Notes under the pieces: generated by a model | Told to the model about the DNA's origin: nothing | What the model saw: only the letters and a program-made list of their open reading frames with translations | Databases searched by the model: none | Program-made: the position numbers and the translations under genes | Assembly: GCF_024391045.1 (NCBI RefSeq) | Contig: NZ_JANFCZ010000034.1 | Coordinates: forward strand, 1-38,234 | Length of the DNA: 38,234 bases | Source: Pseudarthrobacter sulfonivorans | GTDB taxonomy: Bacteria; Actinomycetota; Actinomycetes; Actinomycetales; Micrococcaceae | Reading direction: 5' to 3' | In this document: piece after piece, positions 15,017 to 21,735 of the stretch | Layout of the letters: each line of letters begins with the position of its first letter | Numbering within the stretch: the first letter of the stretch is position 1

Positions 15017-16336
15017 GTGAGTGATCTCAGGGAAGAGGGGCCAACCGCGCAGCCGGACGGACCGGCGCCCCGGCGCGACCTGGGCATCGATCTTGTGCGG
15101 TTTGTCTGCCTCGCCCTGGTTGTGGTGAGCCACTGCATGATGGTCAGCCCGGTCCTGCATGCGGACGGCACGGTGACCACGGAAAACACGCTGGGCGACC
15201 AGCCCTGGTTTGTCCCGGTCATCTGGATCTTTATGATCATGCCCCTGTTTTTCGTCACCGGCGGCACCACCGGGCTGCAGTCCTGGCGGCGGCTCCGGGC
15301 CAACGGTGGAACCGGCTTTGAGTTTGCGCAGGCCCGGCTCCTCCGCCTGGTCCGGCCGGCAGCGGTGCTTCTTGCCGCAATGTTCGTGGGACTGTGGGCC
15401 GCGCTGCTCACAGGCGTGGACAGGCAGGTCATCCAGTTGATGGTGTCCGGGGCCGGCATGCCGCTGTGGTTCCTGGCGGCGTATCTTGCAGCCCAGCTCA
15501 ACGTTCCGCTGCTGGCCCGCTTCCATGACCGCGCACCCCGGCTGACATTCAGCGTTCTGGCCGCCCTGGTGATTGTGGTGGACTGCCTGCGCGGTGCCCT
15601 TCCGCTGCTGGCCTACGCGAACCTCTTGTTCCTGTGGTGCGCCGTGCAACAGTTGGGTTTCCTCGCGGCCGACGGCTTCTTCGCCAGACTGTCCCGCTCC
15701 GGTTTGCTGGGGCTGGTGGTGGCTGCCAACCTGCTGCTGGGCGTGGTCACAGGCTTGGGCCTTTACACAGGAAATATGCTGGTCAACCTCAACCCGCCCA
15801 ACCTGTGCCTCCTGCTCCTCGGGCTTGCCCAGGCGGCGGCCATGGAACTCTTCCGGCCCGCCCTGCACTGGACTGCGGGCGTGCGGTGGGTCCGGGCGCT
15901 GGTGCTGGTGGCCGGCCGCCATTCGATGACTGTGTACCTGTGGCATCTTCCGCTGTTGGTGGCCATGTCCGGGCTGTTACTCCTCACCGACTTCCCCAAG
16001 CCCGCCGCCGGCACCGCCGAATGGTGGTGGGCGCGCCCGCTGGTGCTCCTCGGCGTGATCACCCTGCTGCTGCCCGTGCTGGCAGCGTTCGGACGGCTCG
16101 AGGAACGTCCGACGGCGTCGGTCCACACCCGCGGGCGGCCCGCCGCCGCGGTAGTGACGGCCGCCGTCGTCGTCTTCATTCCGGTCGCGGACGCCGCCTT
16201 CAACGGGCTGACGCTGGGACTGCTCGGAGGCGGCGCAGCCTGCTTTGCACTGGCCGTCCTCCTGCTGGGCAGAATGCCGGAACGGGTCCCGGGTGACGTT
16301 GCTGCCGGGCGTCCGGTCCGCGCCCATGACGGGTAG
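15017..16336 (+). CDS. Acyltransferase-3 family membrane protein
   Basis: The 439-residue protein has about ten membrane segments. Near its N-terminus is the family motif GIDLVRFVCLALVVVSHC, with the proposed catalytic His; then FFVTGG, and later AGRHSMTVYLWHLPLL. Family members move acyl groups onto cell-surface sugars, peptidoglycan, lipids or antibiotics; which acceptor applies here cannot be told. The start is GTG at 15017, six bases after AGAGGA; a TTG at 15011 directly abuts that site and is less likely. A possible -10, TATAAA, lies about 45 bp upstream. Confidence 0.9.
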   Translation: MSDLREEGPTAQPDGPAPRRDLGIDLVRFVCLALVVVSHCMMVSPVLHADGTVTTENTLGDQPWFVPVIWIFMIMPLFFVTGGTTGLQSWRRLRANGGTGFEFAQARLLRLVRPAAVLLAAMFVGLWAALLTGVDRQVIQLMVSGAGMPLWFLAAYLAAQLNVPLLARFHDRAPRLTFSVLAALVIVVDCLRGALPLLAYANLLFLWCAVQQLGFLAADGFFARLSRSGLLGLVVAANLLLGVVTGLGLYTGNMLVNLNPPNLCLLLLGLAQAAAMELFRPALHWTAGVRWVRALVLVAGRHSMTVYLWHLPLLVAMSGLLLLTDFPKPAAGTAEWWWARPLVLLGVITLLLPVLAAFGRLEERPTASVHTRGRPAAAVVTAAVVVFIPVADAAFNGLTLGLLGGGAACFALAVLLLGRMPERVPGDVAAGRPVRAHDG

Positions 16337-16368
16337 GCATGGCCATTGCCAGCGGGACCAACTAGTGC

Positions 16369-16374
16369 CAATGT
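16369..16374 (+). promoter_or_regulatory. -10-like CAATGT of a possible leaderless start
   Basis: CAATGT ends six bases before the ATG of the GNAT gene. The spacing equals that at 14497, 16874 and 32457, but the first base departs from TANNNT. No Shine-Dalgarno is visible. Confidence 0.4.
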
Positions 16375-16380
16375 CGAACC

Positions 16381-16710
16381 ATGACTGAGAACATGATTTC
16401 CACAGAGGATGAGTTCAGCCCCGCCGTTTCGCTGGTCCGGGATGATGAGCATCACCGTTACGAGCTGAGGGTGGGCGGGAAGATCGCGGTCCAGTCCTTT
16501 TTCGACGACCGGCCCGGACATGTGGATTTCAGCCACACCGAGACCGCGGAGGAATTCAAGGGGCAAGGCCTGGGCAAGGTCCTGGCCCACTTCGCCCTGG
16601 ACGACGTTGTGGCATCGGGAAAGCGGATCATCCCGCATTGCCCGTTCATCGCCGGCTACCTCCGCCAGCACGAGGGCTACGAGCAGCACATCGACTGGCC
16701 CGAGAATTAG
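16381..16710 (+). CDS. Small GNAT-family N-acetyltransferase (GCN5-related, NATD1/YjdJ-like)
   Basis: The 109-residue protein has the acetyl-CoA pyrophosphate-binding loop in EEFKGQGLGKVLAHFALDDV and the conserved C-terminal PHCPFIAGYLRQHEGY of the small single-domain GNAT group (PF14542 type). The acceptor is unknown. The length is standard for this group. There is no Shine-Dalgarno before the ATG. It is followed by a 175-bp gap holding a long inverted repeat. Confidence 0.92.
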   Translation: MTENMISTEDEFSPAVSLVRDDEHHRYELRVGGKIAVQSFFDDRPGHVDFSHTETAEEFKGQGLGKVLAHFALDDVVASGKRIIPHCPFIAGYLRQHEGYEQHIDWPEN

Positions 16711-16735
16711 CAACCGCCTCCTGATGACGCCTTCG

Positions 16736-16847
16736 CGTCGGATTCTGCCCAATCATTCGCTGGTCCCGTCCCGGCTCGCCCTTGATTGCAGGCCCGGTGC
16801 GTGGGGCCGAACGTGTGCGCGGCGGAATGAGGGCGCAGAATCCGACG
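16736..16847. repeat. Intergenic inverted repeat B
   Basis: A 13-bp perfect inverted arm (CGTCGGATTCTGC at 16736-16748; complement at 16835-16847) continues inward as an imperfect match including TCATTC. The arms are about 85 bp apart. The element fills most of the gap between the GNAT and SDR genes. Confidence 0.85.
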
Positions 16848-16873
16848 GCGGGGCTGCCCTAACCCTGTCCGGC

Positions 16874-16879
16874 TAGTCT
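16874..16879 (+). promoter_or_regulatory. -10 element TAGTCT of a leaderless start
   Basis: TAGTCT ends six bases before the ATG of the SDR gene in the context GGCTAGTCT. The transcript would start at or next to the start codon. Confidence 0.6.
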
Positions 16880-16885
16880 GGGCGA

Positions 16886-17644
16886 ATGACAACAACAGCA
16901 CTCGTCACCGGGGCCAGCGCAGGATTGGGTGCCGAGTTCGCCCGGCAACTCGCCGCCCAGGGCCATCACCTGGTCCTGGTGGCCAGGAACCGGGGCCGCC
17001 TCGAACAGACCGCGGCGGACCTGCAACGGCGGTACGGAACCACGGCAGAGGTGCTCCCCGCAGACCTGACGGACGACGCCGGCCTGGCCGCCGTCGTCGA
17101 ACGCCTCACGGACGCCGCGCGGCCGGTGTCGATCCTGGTGAACAACGCGGGCATTGGCCTGCTGCGCGACTTCGAGCAGAACAGCATCGCCGAGGAAAAA
17201 CAACACCTCAAGCTGCATTGCGGGGCCGCACTGGAATTAACCCACGCCGTGCTGCCCGGGATGCTGGAGCGTGGTGCCGGCCGGATCATCAACGTCTCGA
17301 GCATCGCGGCGTTCCTGCCGCGGGGGACATACGCGGCGGCGAAGGCCTGGCTGCTCACCTTCAGCCGCTGGGCCCACCTGGCCTACTCGGCCCGCGGGGT
17401 GACTGTCACAGCGGTGTGCCCTGGCCTGACGCACACCGAGTTCCATGAGCGGATGGGCATGGACACGGCGGTGGCTCCGTCCTGGGCGTGGCTGACGGCG
17501 GAGCGGGTGGTGCGTGAAGGGCTGGCCGACAATCTCCGCGGCAAGGCTGTGTCCATCCCCTCCAAGCGCTACAAGGCCGTGGCCGTCGCCGCGAAGATGC
17601 TGCCGGACCAGCTACTGACCGGTCCGGCGCGCAGGCCGAAGTAG
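16886..17644 (+). CDS. Short-chain dehydrogenase/reductase (classical SDR)
   Basis: The 252-residue NAD(P)-dependent oxidoreductase has the cofactor motif TGASAGLG (residues 8-15), NNAG, catalytic Ser near residues 138-139 (INVSSIAAF), and Tyr149/Lys153 in YAAAK. The substrate is unknown; the overall look (TGASAGLGAEFARQLA and an alkyl-binding C-terminal helix region) resembles SDRs acting on long-chain or steroid-like ketones, but this is weak. The start codon fits a leaderless promoter. Its last 33 bases overlap the 3' end of the convergent FUSC gene. Confidence 0.93.
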   Translation: MTTTALVTGASAGLGAEFARQLAAQGHHLVLVARNRGRLEQTAADLQRRYGTTAEVLPADLTDDAGLAAVVERLTDAARPVSILVNNAGIGLLRDFEQNSIAEEKQHLKLHCGAALELTHAVLPGMLERGAGRIINVSSIAAFLPRGTYAAAKAWLLTFSRWAHLAYSARGVTVTAVCPGLTHTEFHERMGMDTAVAPSWAWLTAERVVREGLADNLRGKAVSIPSKRYKAVAVAAKMLPDQLLTGPARRPK

Positions 17645-18709
17645 CGGGAACCCGAGTGCCTTCTCCGCACTCCGCTGCCGCACGGAAACCACCACCAGGA
17701 TGCCCACCGCCGCACCCACGCAAGTTTCCACGCCGCGTTCAAGGATCAGCATAGTGGGATCGCTCGGCGCCGCGAGCTGGGTCATCAGCAGGATCACCGG
17801 GGTGAACGACACCATGGCAAGCCCGTAATGACGGGTCATGAAGAGCTCGGTGGTGAACTGGAAAACGATGACGAGGACGCCCAGGACCAGCACCTGATGG
17901 GCCGCGATGAGCGGCGCCAGTGACCACGGCGCCGGGATCAGGACGACGGCGGTCACCACCAGTCCAAGGAAGGTCCCCACAATGCGGTGAATTCCGCGGC
18001 GCACCCGGCTGGGGAGGTCCGCTCCGGCCAGCGGTACTGCGGCGGCTGCCATGGCCCAGTGGGGATGGCCGCTCCCGCTGAGCACCCCTACAGAGCCGGC
18101 CAGGCCCACCGCGAGGATGTACCGGGCCGCGTGCACAGCTGCCGCCCGGCCTGCCGGACCACGGAAGGCCACTACGTCCCGCACGGCTCCGCGCTGCCAG
18201 GAACGGCTGCGGATCCAGCCGCCAAAGCCAACAGCCATGGAGAACGCCGCGGAGCCGGCGGCGATGAGCAATGCGGTGTACCAGGGCACAGCCAGCGGCA
18301 CTGAGGCGCAGGCGCCCAGGGCGAGGATGCCAAAGAAGGGGCCGTTGGGTTTCAGGTTCACCCGGTCCGAATAGACGGAGCCGACGCCGGCCAGCACTGC
18401 TTCGACGGCCACCAGCCACCAGGAATGGAGCCGGTTGACGGAAAGAAACACGCCCACGGCCACCCCACCCACCAGCACCAGGGCCGCCTGGGACTGGTGC
18501 CGGAGCCGCAGCTGGTGTGGTTCGGACCGGCCGTACATCCCGGTCAGGGCACCAAACACGGCGTAGATGATCAGGTCCGCGCGGCCGAGGAGCAGCAGGA
18601 GCAGAGACGGCACCGCCACGCTGAGGGCCACCCGGACCGCAGCCAGATGGTCGTTGTTGGCGGGCTCCAGCCGGTGGAGGGCGTGTACCTGCCGCATCAC
18701 GGACTTCAT
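17612..18709 (-). CDS. FUSC-family membrane protein (aromatic-acid exporter-like)
   Basis: The protein of about 365 residues has two sets of hydrophobic helices (residues about 25-170 and about 205-350) separated by a short charged segment, with the FUSC-type sequence AVFGALTGMYGR and the repeated domain HWAMAAAAVPLAGADLPSRV followed by RIVGTFLGLVVTAVVLIP. FUSC proteins include exporters of aromatic acids. I start it at the ATG at 18709 (MKSVMRQVHALHRLEPAN); the frame is open for 49 codons upstream, but those residues are Arg/Pro-rich and do not look like the family. The 3' end overlaps the SDR gene by 33 bases in convergent orientation. Confidence 0.85.
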   Translation of the reverse strand: MKSVMRQVHALHRLEPANNDHLAAVRVALSVAVPSLLLLLLGRADLIIYAVFGALTGMYGRSEPHQLRLRHQSQAALVLVGGVAVGVFLSVNRLHSWWLVAVEAVLAGVGSVYSDRVNLKPNGPFFGILALGACASVPLAVPWYTALLIAAGSAAFSMAVGFGGWIRSRSWQRGAVRDVVAFRGPAGRAAAVHAARYILAVGLAGSVGVLSGSGHPHWAMAAAAVPLAGADLPSRVRRGIHRIVGTFLGLVVTAVVLIPAPWSLAPLIAAHQVLVLGVLVIVFQFTTELFMTRHYGLAMVSFTPVILLMTQLAAPSDPTMLILERGVETCVGAAVGILVVVSVRQRSAEKALGFPLLRPARRTGQ

Positions 18710-18838
18710 GCGGGCACACCACCGATCGGTTGGGGCGCCGTGGGCTCGGCGTCTTTGGGAAGTTACCACCTTGCCGTCCGGTGCGTCATCTGCCGGTGCA
18801 GGCCGCGGGACACCCGGCGTAACGAGCCGGGCACGGCT

Positions 18839-18890
18839 AAGGCCCGCCCCGCTCACCTCCCCGGAAGGGGCCGGGTGCAGGACGGGCCTT
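18839..18890 (-). terminator. Two-level hairpin after the MFS gene
   Basis: Outer 8-bp arms AAGGCCCG / CGGGCCTT (18839-18846 and 18883-18890) enclose an inner CCCC-GGAA-GGGG hairpin. It lies 56 bp past the stop of the minus-strand MFS gene and upstream of the FUSC gene. Confidence 0.65.
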
Positions 18891-18946
18891 GGAGCGCGGG
18901 CTACAAGTCGGCCTCAACAGGCCGGTTTGTGGAACCTTGGTTGTTC

Positions 18947-20566
18947 CTAGACTCCTGCGGTTACCTTGGCGGCCGCAGCGTCAGAGACGTCCTGGGTCTC
19001 GAACGGCAGTTCATCCAGGTCTAGCAACGGGTTCTCATCCTGTGTGGCCACAAGTTCCCTGGCTTCCGCCTGGGTATCCACACTCGGCATGGAGCCGGGC
19101 AGGGGGCGCTGGGCGGATTCCTTGAGGAAGTAGATGGCCACTGCCCCGATCGCGGAGGTCAGCATCAGGTAGTACGCCGGCATCATGTCGTTGCCCGTGG
19201 CGTTGATCAGTGCTGCCACGATGAACGGCGTGGTGCCGCCGAAGATGGCCACGGCAAAGTTGTACGCGATGCCCATGGCGCCGTAGCGGCTGGACGTCGG
19301 GAACTGGGCCGGCAGGGCCGAGGCCAGGTTGGCCACGTAGAACGTCACCGGGAAGGCGATCAGTGCCAGGCCGAGCAGCGTGGACCAGATTTCGCCGACA
19401 CCAATCAGCATAAACGCCGGAGTGGCCAGTACAACGGTGCTCACGGCGCCAATCCAGAGGACAGGCCGGCGGCCGATCCGGTCGGACAGCTTACCCGTCA
19501 ACGGGATGCACAGGCTCATGACAACCAGGACAGGGATGGTCAGCAGGGTGCCGTGGACCTCGTCATAGCCCTTGGACTCGGTGAGGTAGGTGGGCATGTA
19601 GGAAGTCAGCGCGTAGCCAGCCGTGTTGGCCGCGGCGACCAGGACCATCGCCACGATGATAGAGCGCCAGTAGGCCTTGACGATGCCAACCGGTCCCTTG
19701 GCGGCGGCGTCGTCTGCAGAGGCAGCGTTCTTGGCAAGGTCCTCCTGGGCATCCAGAGTGGCCTGGAACTGCGGCGATTCCTCGATCTTGCTCCGGAAGT
19801 AAACCGCGATCAGGCCGAGCGGGCCCGCGATGAGGAAGGGAATACGCCAGCCCCAGTCTTCCATGGTGGCCTGGCCAAGCGTCAGCTGCAGGACCGAGAC
19901 CAACGCAGCGCCGATGGCGAACCCCAGGTAGCTGCCAAGGTCCAGGAAGCTGGCGAAGAAACCACGGCGCTTGTCCGGGGCATACTCGCTGACGAACGTG
20001 GTGGCACCGGCGTACTCGCCGCCGGTGGAGAATCCCTGGACCACCTTCAGGAGCACCAGGAGAGCTGCTGCCCACAGGCCGATCTGCGCGTAGCCCGGCA
20101 GCAGGCCGACGGCGAACGTGCTGGCGGCCATGATCATCAGGGTGGTGGCCAGGATCTTCTGGCGGCCCATCTTGTCCCCGAGCCAGCCGAAGATCACGCC
20201 GCCGAGCGGGCGGGCGATGAACGTGGCAGCGAAGGTTCCCAACAGGAACAGGGTCTGTGTGGTGGGATCTGACTCCGGCAGGAAGACAGGTCCCATGGTG
20301 GTGATCAGGTAGCCGAAGACGCCTACGTCGTACCATTCCATGGTGTTACCCACGATGGTTCCGCCGAGCGCTTTTTTCAGCATGGGCTGGTTCACCACGT
20401 TGACGTCGGACTCTTTGAGCCGGCGCCGCTTGAGGATCTTAGGTTTACGCACACCTGCGGGGCCCGTAAGGCTCGCGGAGGGTGCGTTTTTCGGTAATGC
20501 ATTGTTGGTTCCGCCGGCGCTGTTGGCGCCTGCTGAAGAGTCGGTCGTGCTTCGGTCTGTGGGCAT
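18947..20566 (-). CDS. MFS transporter, metabolite:H+ symporter (MHS/ProP-like) family
   Basis: The 539-residue permease has a polar, Ser/Ala/Asn-rich N-terminal extension of about 55 residues ahead of 12 membrane segments. Family marks are GNTMEWYDVGVFGYL before helix 1, the loop GWLGDKMGRQ between helices 2 and 3, and GGEYAGATTFVSEY. Relatives carry proline/betaine, citrate, 2-oxoglutarate or dicarboxylates; the substrate is not readable. The start is the ATG at 20566, eight bases after AGGAG; an ATG eight codons upstream has no ribosome site. Operator-like palindromes lie upstream (20636-20675, 20750-20763). It appears monocistronic. Confidence 0.92.
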   Translation of the reverse strand: MPTDRSTTDSSAGANSAGGTNNALPKNAPSASLTGPAGVRKPKILKRRRLKESDVNVVNQPMLKKALGGTIVGNTMEWYDVGVFGYLITTMGPVFLPESDPTTQTLFLLGTFAATFIARPLGGVIFGWLGDKMGRQKILATTLMIMAASTFAVGLLPGYAQIGLWAAALLVLLKVVQGFSTGGEYAGATTFVSEYAPDKRRGFFASFLDLGSYLGFAIGAALVSVLQLTLGQATMEDWGWRIPFLIAGPLGLIAVYFRSKIEESPQFQATLDAQEDLAKNAASADDAAAKGPVGIVKAYWRSIIVAMVLVAAANTAGYALTSYMPTYLTESKGYDEVHGTLLTIPVLVVMSLCIPLTGKLSDRIGRRPVLWIGAVSTVVLATPAFMLIGVGEIWSTLLGLALIAFPVTFYVANLASALPAQFPTSSRYGAMGIAYNFAVAIFGGTTPFIVAALINATGNDMMPAYYLMLTSAIGAVAIYFLKESAQRPLPGSMPSVDTQAEARELVATQDENPLLDLDELPFETQDVSDAAAAKVTAGV

Positions 20567-20635
20567 TTGGGCAACTCCTGGGGAGGTCATTTGCTTGCGA
20601 CTTGTAGCTGCCCCGCTCCGGGCAGGCCTTCAATT

Positions 20636-20675
20636 TTACGCGAATTCCGGGACAATCGGGAGTTTTATCGCGTAA
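20636..20675. promoter_or_regulatory. Inverted repeat TTACGCGA / TCGCGTAA
   Basis: Perfect 8-bp arms lie at 20636-20643 and 20668-20675, 24 bp apart and about 70 bp upstream of the MFS start. Centre-to-centre spacing is 32 bp, about three helical turns, as expected for a regulator bound at two half sites. Confidence 0.5.
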
Positions 20676-20749
20676 GATGCCCGCTTTCAGGCCCCTTGGA
20701 GGCGCCATCCCGGATTTCTTTTCGCCCGTTTGGCCGCGCCAGCACTGGG

Positions 20750-20763
20750 ATACCGGGCGGTAT
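20750..20763. promoter_or_regulatory. Palindrome ATACCG-GG-CGGTAT
   Basis: A perfect 6-bp inverted repeat with a 2-bp centre lies in the divergent promoter region. Size and symmetry are those of a TetR- or MarR-type operator, but no such regulator gene is in the window. Confidence 0.5.
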
Positions 20764-20810
20764 AGGCGATCGTTACCTAATCTTTTTCTGCAAGCCGGCC
20801 TGTTCAAGCT

Positions 20811-20836
20811 TTTTGGCCCGACTTTCCGGGCCAAAA
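20811..20836. terminator. Hairpin TTTTGGCCCG / CGGGCCAAAA
   Basis: Perfect 10-bp arms (20811-20820 and 20827-20836) enclose a 6-base loop. Its shape is terminator-like, but no gene ends nearby, so it may instead act in the 5' region of a transcript. Confidence 0.45.
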
Positions 20837-21042
20837 GTGACCGGGACCACGGGTGGCCGGGCGCCTCTAAGCGGCCCGGTGCCGGTGCCCGGCGGGGGTT
20901 CCCAGCACGGGCCAAGCTGCCTATTGTTGTGCCATGGGAACACTAATTTTTGAGTAGGCGGACGCCTGCGGCCCGGCATTCGGGCCCATCCTCCGCCGTG
21001 AGCTCCTCAGACACCCTGACCCTCCTCAGAAAGGTTCCACCC

Positions 21043-21291
21043 ATGACTGATCAAAACACCCCCGCCGGCACCGGTCCCGATTCAGCTTCCGAAGCGCCGT
21101 CGGGAGACACCTCACAGCCTTCGCCGGACAACCCCACCGGCATCCGGGCCGGCCTGACGGAGGCGCAGCGGGCGATGCTGGATAGCAAGTCCCGCGGCGG
21201 CGGTTCCGGGCTGCAGAGCGTCGGCAAGAACCACAGGCCCACCCACGCCAGTGGAAAGCAGGGGCCCACCGAGAAGAAAGTCCGTTGGTAG
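21043..21291 (+). CDS. Small disordered protein, unrecognised
   Basis: The 82-residue polar protein has few hydrophobic residues. Its N-terminal half is rich in Ser, Pro, Thr and acidic residues. One short helix-like segment, RAGLTEAQRAMLDSKSRGGG, is followed by a basic tail ending PTEKKVRW. I do not recognise a family with certainty; small actinobacterial DUFs have a similar layout. The ATG at 21043 has AAAGG about nine bases upstream; an in-frame start at 20950 would add 31 residues without support. It lies 51 bp before the next small gene and may be co-transcribed with it. Confidence 0.7.
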   Translation: MTDQNTPAGTGPDSASEAPSGDTSQPSPDNPTGIRAGLTEAQRAMLDSKSRGGGSGLQSVGKNHRPTHASGKQGPTEKKVRW

Positions 21292-21342
21292 TCCGCCACA
21301 GAACCTGGCTGGGACTCCACATCGGTACGGAAAGGAAGAAAA

Positions 21343-21603
21343 ATGGCTGAGCAGCACGCTGCACCGCGGATCGAACCTGAGGTTGCGGACCACCTCGCGG
21401 CCGCCATGGATGTACAGTCCACGCCCGGGCCGGCCACCATCGCCGTGACCAAGGCGATGGCCGGAGAACAGCACTGGCCGGACGGGAACGGGAAGATCCG
21501 CCACCCCAAGGACCGGGACACCGGCCAGGGACGGGCGGGCCACGAGGCTGCCGTCACGGCTGTGCACCGGACCGGCCGTCCGCAGATGCCGCACTCGTCC
21601 TGA
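21343..21603 (+). CDS. Small hydrophilic protein, unrecognised
   Basis: The 86-residue protein starts MAEQHAAPRIEPEVADHLAA. It has one Ala-rich helix-like segment, and the rest is polar with His, Gly and Arg, including RHPKDRDTGQGRAGHEAAVT. No domain was recognised. A strong AAGGAAG ribosome site lies before the ATG. It is downstream of another small polar protein and convergent with ligD, from which the hairpin at 21643-21702 separates it. Confidence 0.7.
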   Translation: MAEQHAAPRIEPEVADHLAAAMDVQSTPGPATIAVTKAMAGEQHWPDGNGKIRHPKDRDTGQGRAGHEAAVTAVHRTGRPQMPHSS

Positions 21604-21642
21604 CACTCCGCGGCTGACCTCGGGACACGCAAAATACCAAGC

Positions 21643-21702
21643 GACACGAAAGACGGCCTGGCGGACATCCGCATCCGGGAGTCGCCAGGCCGTTTCCGTG
21701 TC
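21643..21702. terminator. Bidirectional terminator hairpin
   Basis: Arms at 21643-21663 and 21683-21702 pair along about 20 bases with one bulge and one or two mismatches. The core GACGGCCTGGCG-type stem is GC-rich. It lies between the convergent small gene (ends 21603) and ligD (ends 21736), so it can serve both. Confidence 0.75.
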
Positions 21703-21735
21703 CTGGAGGAAGCACGCGCGTCGCCGGGCCAGCCC

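Larger units (their letters stand above)
20567..21042. other. 476-bp intergenic region with several symmetric sequences
   Basis: No convincing gene was found between the MFS permease and the small protein at 21043; the open frames here have poor starts and no recognisable product. The region holds an 8-bp inverted repeat (20636-20675), a 14-bp palindrome (20750-20763) and a 10-bp-stem hairpin (20811-20836). It must hold the promoters of both flanking divergent genes. Confidence 0.7.

Noticed and set aside
20677..20946. An 89-codon plus-strand frame in the intergenic region upstream of 21043
   Set aside because: No ribosome site, overlaps the palindromes, and the product shows no domain; it is treated as noncoding.
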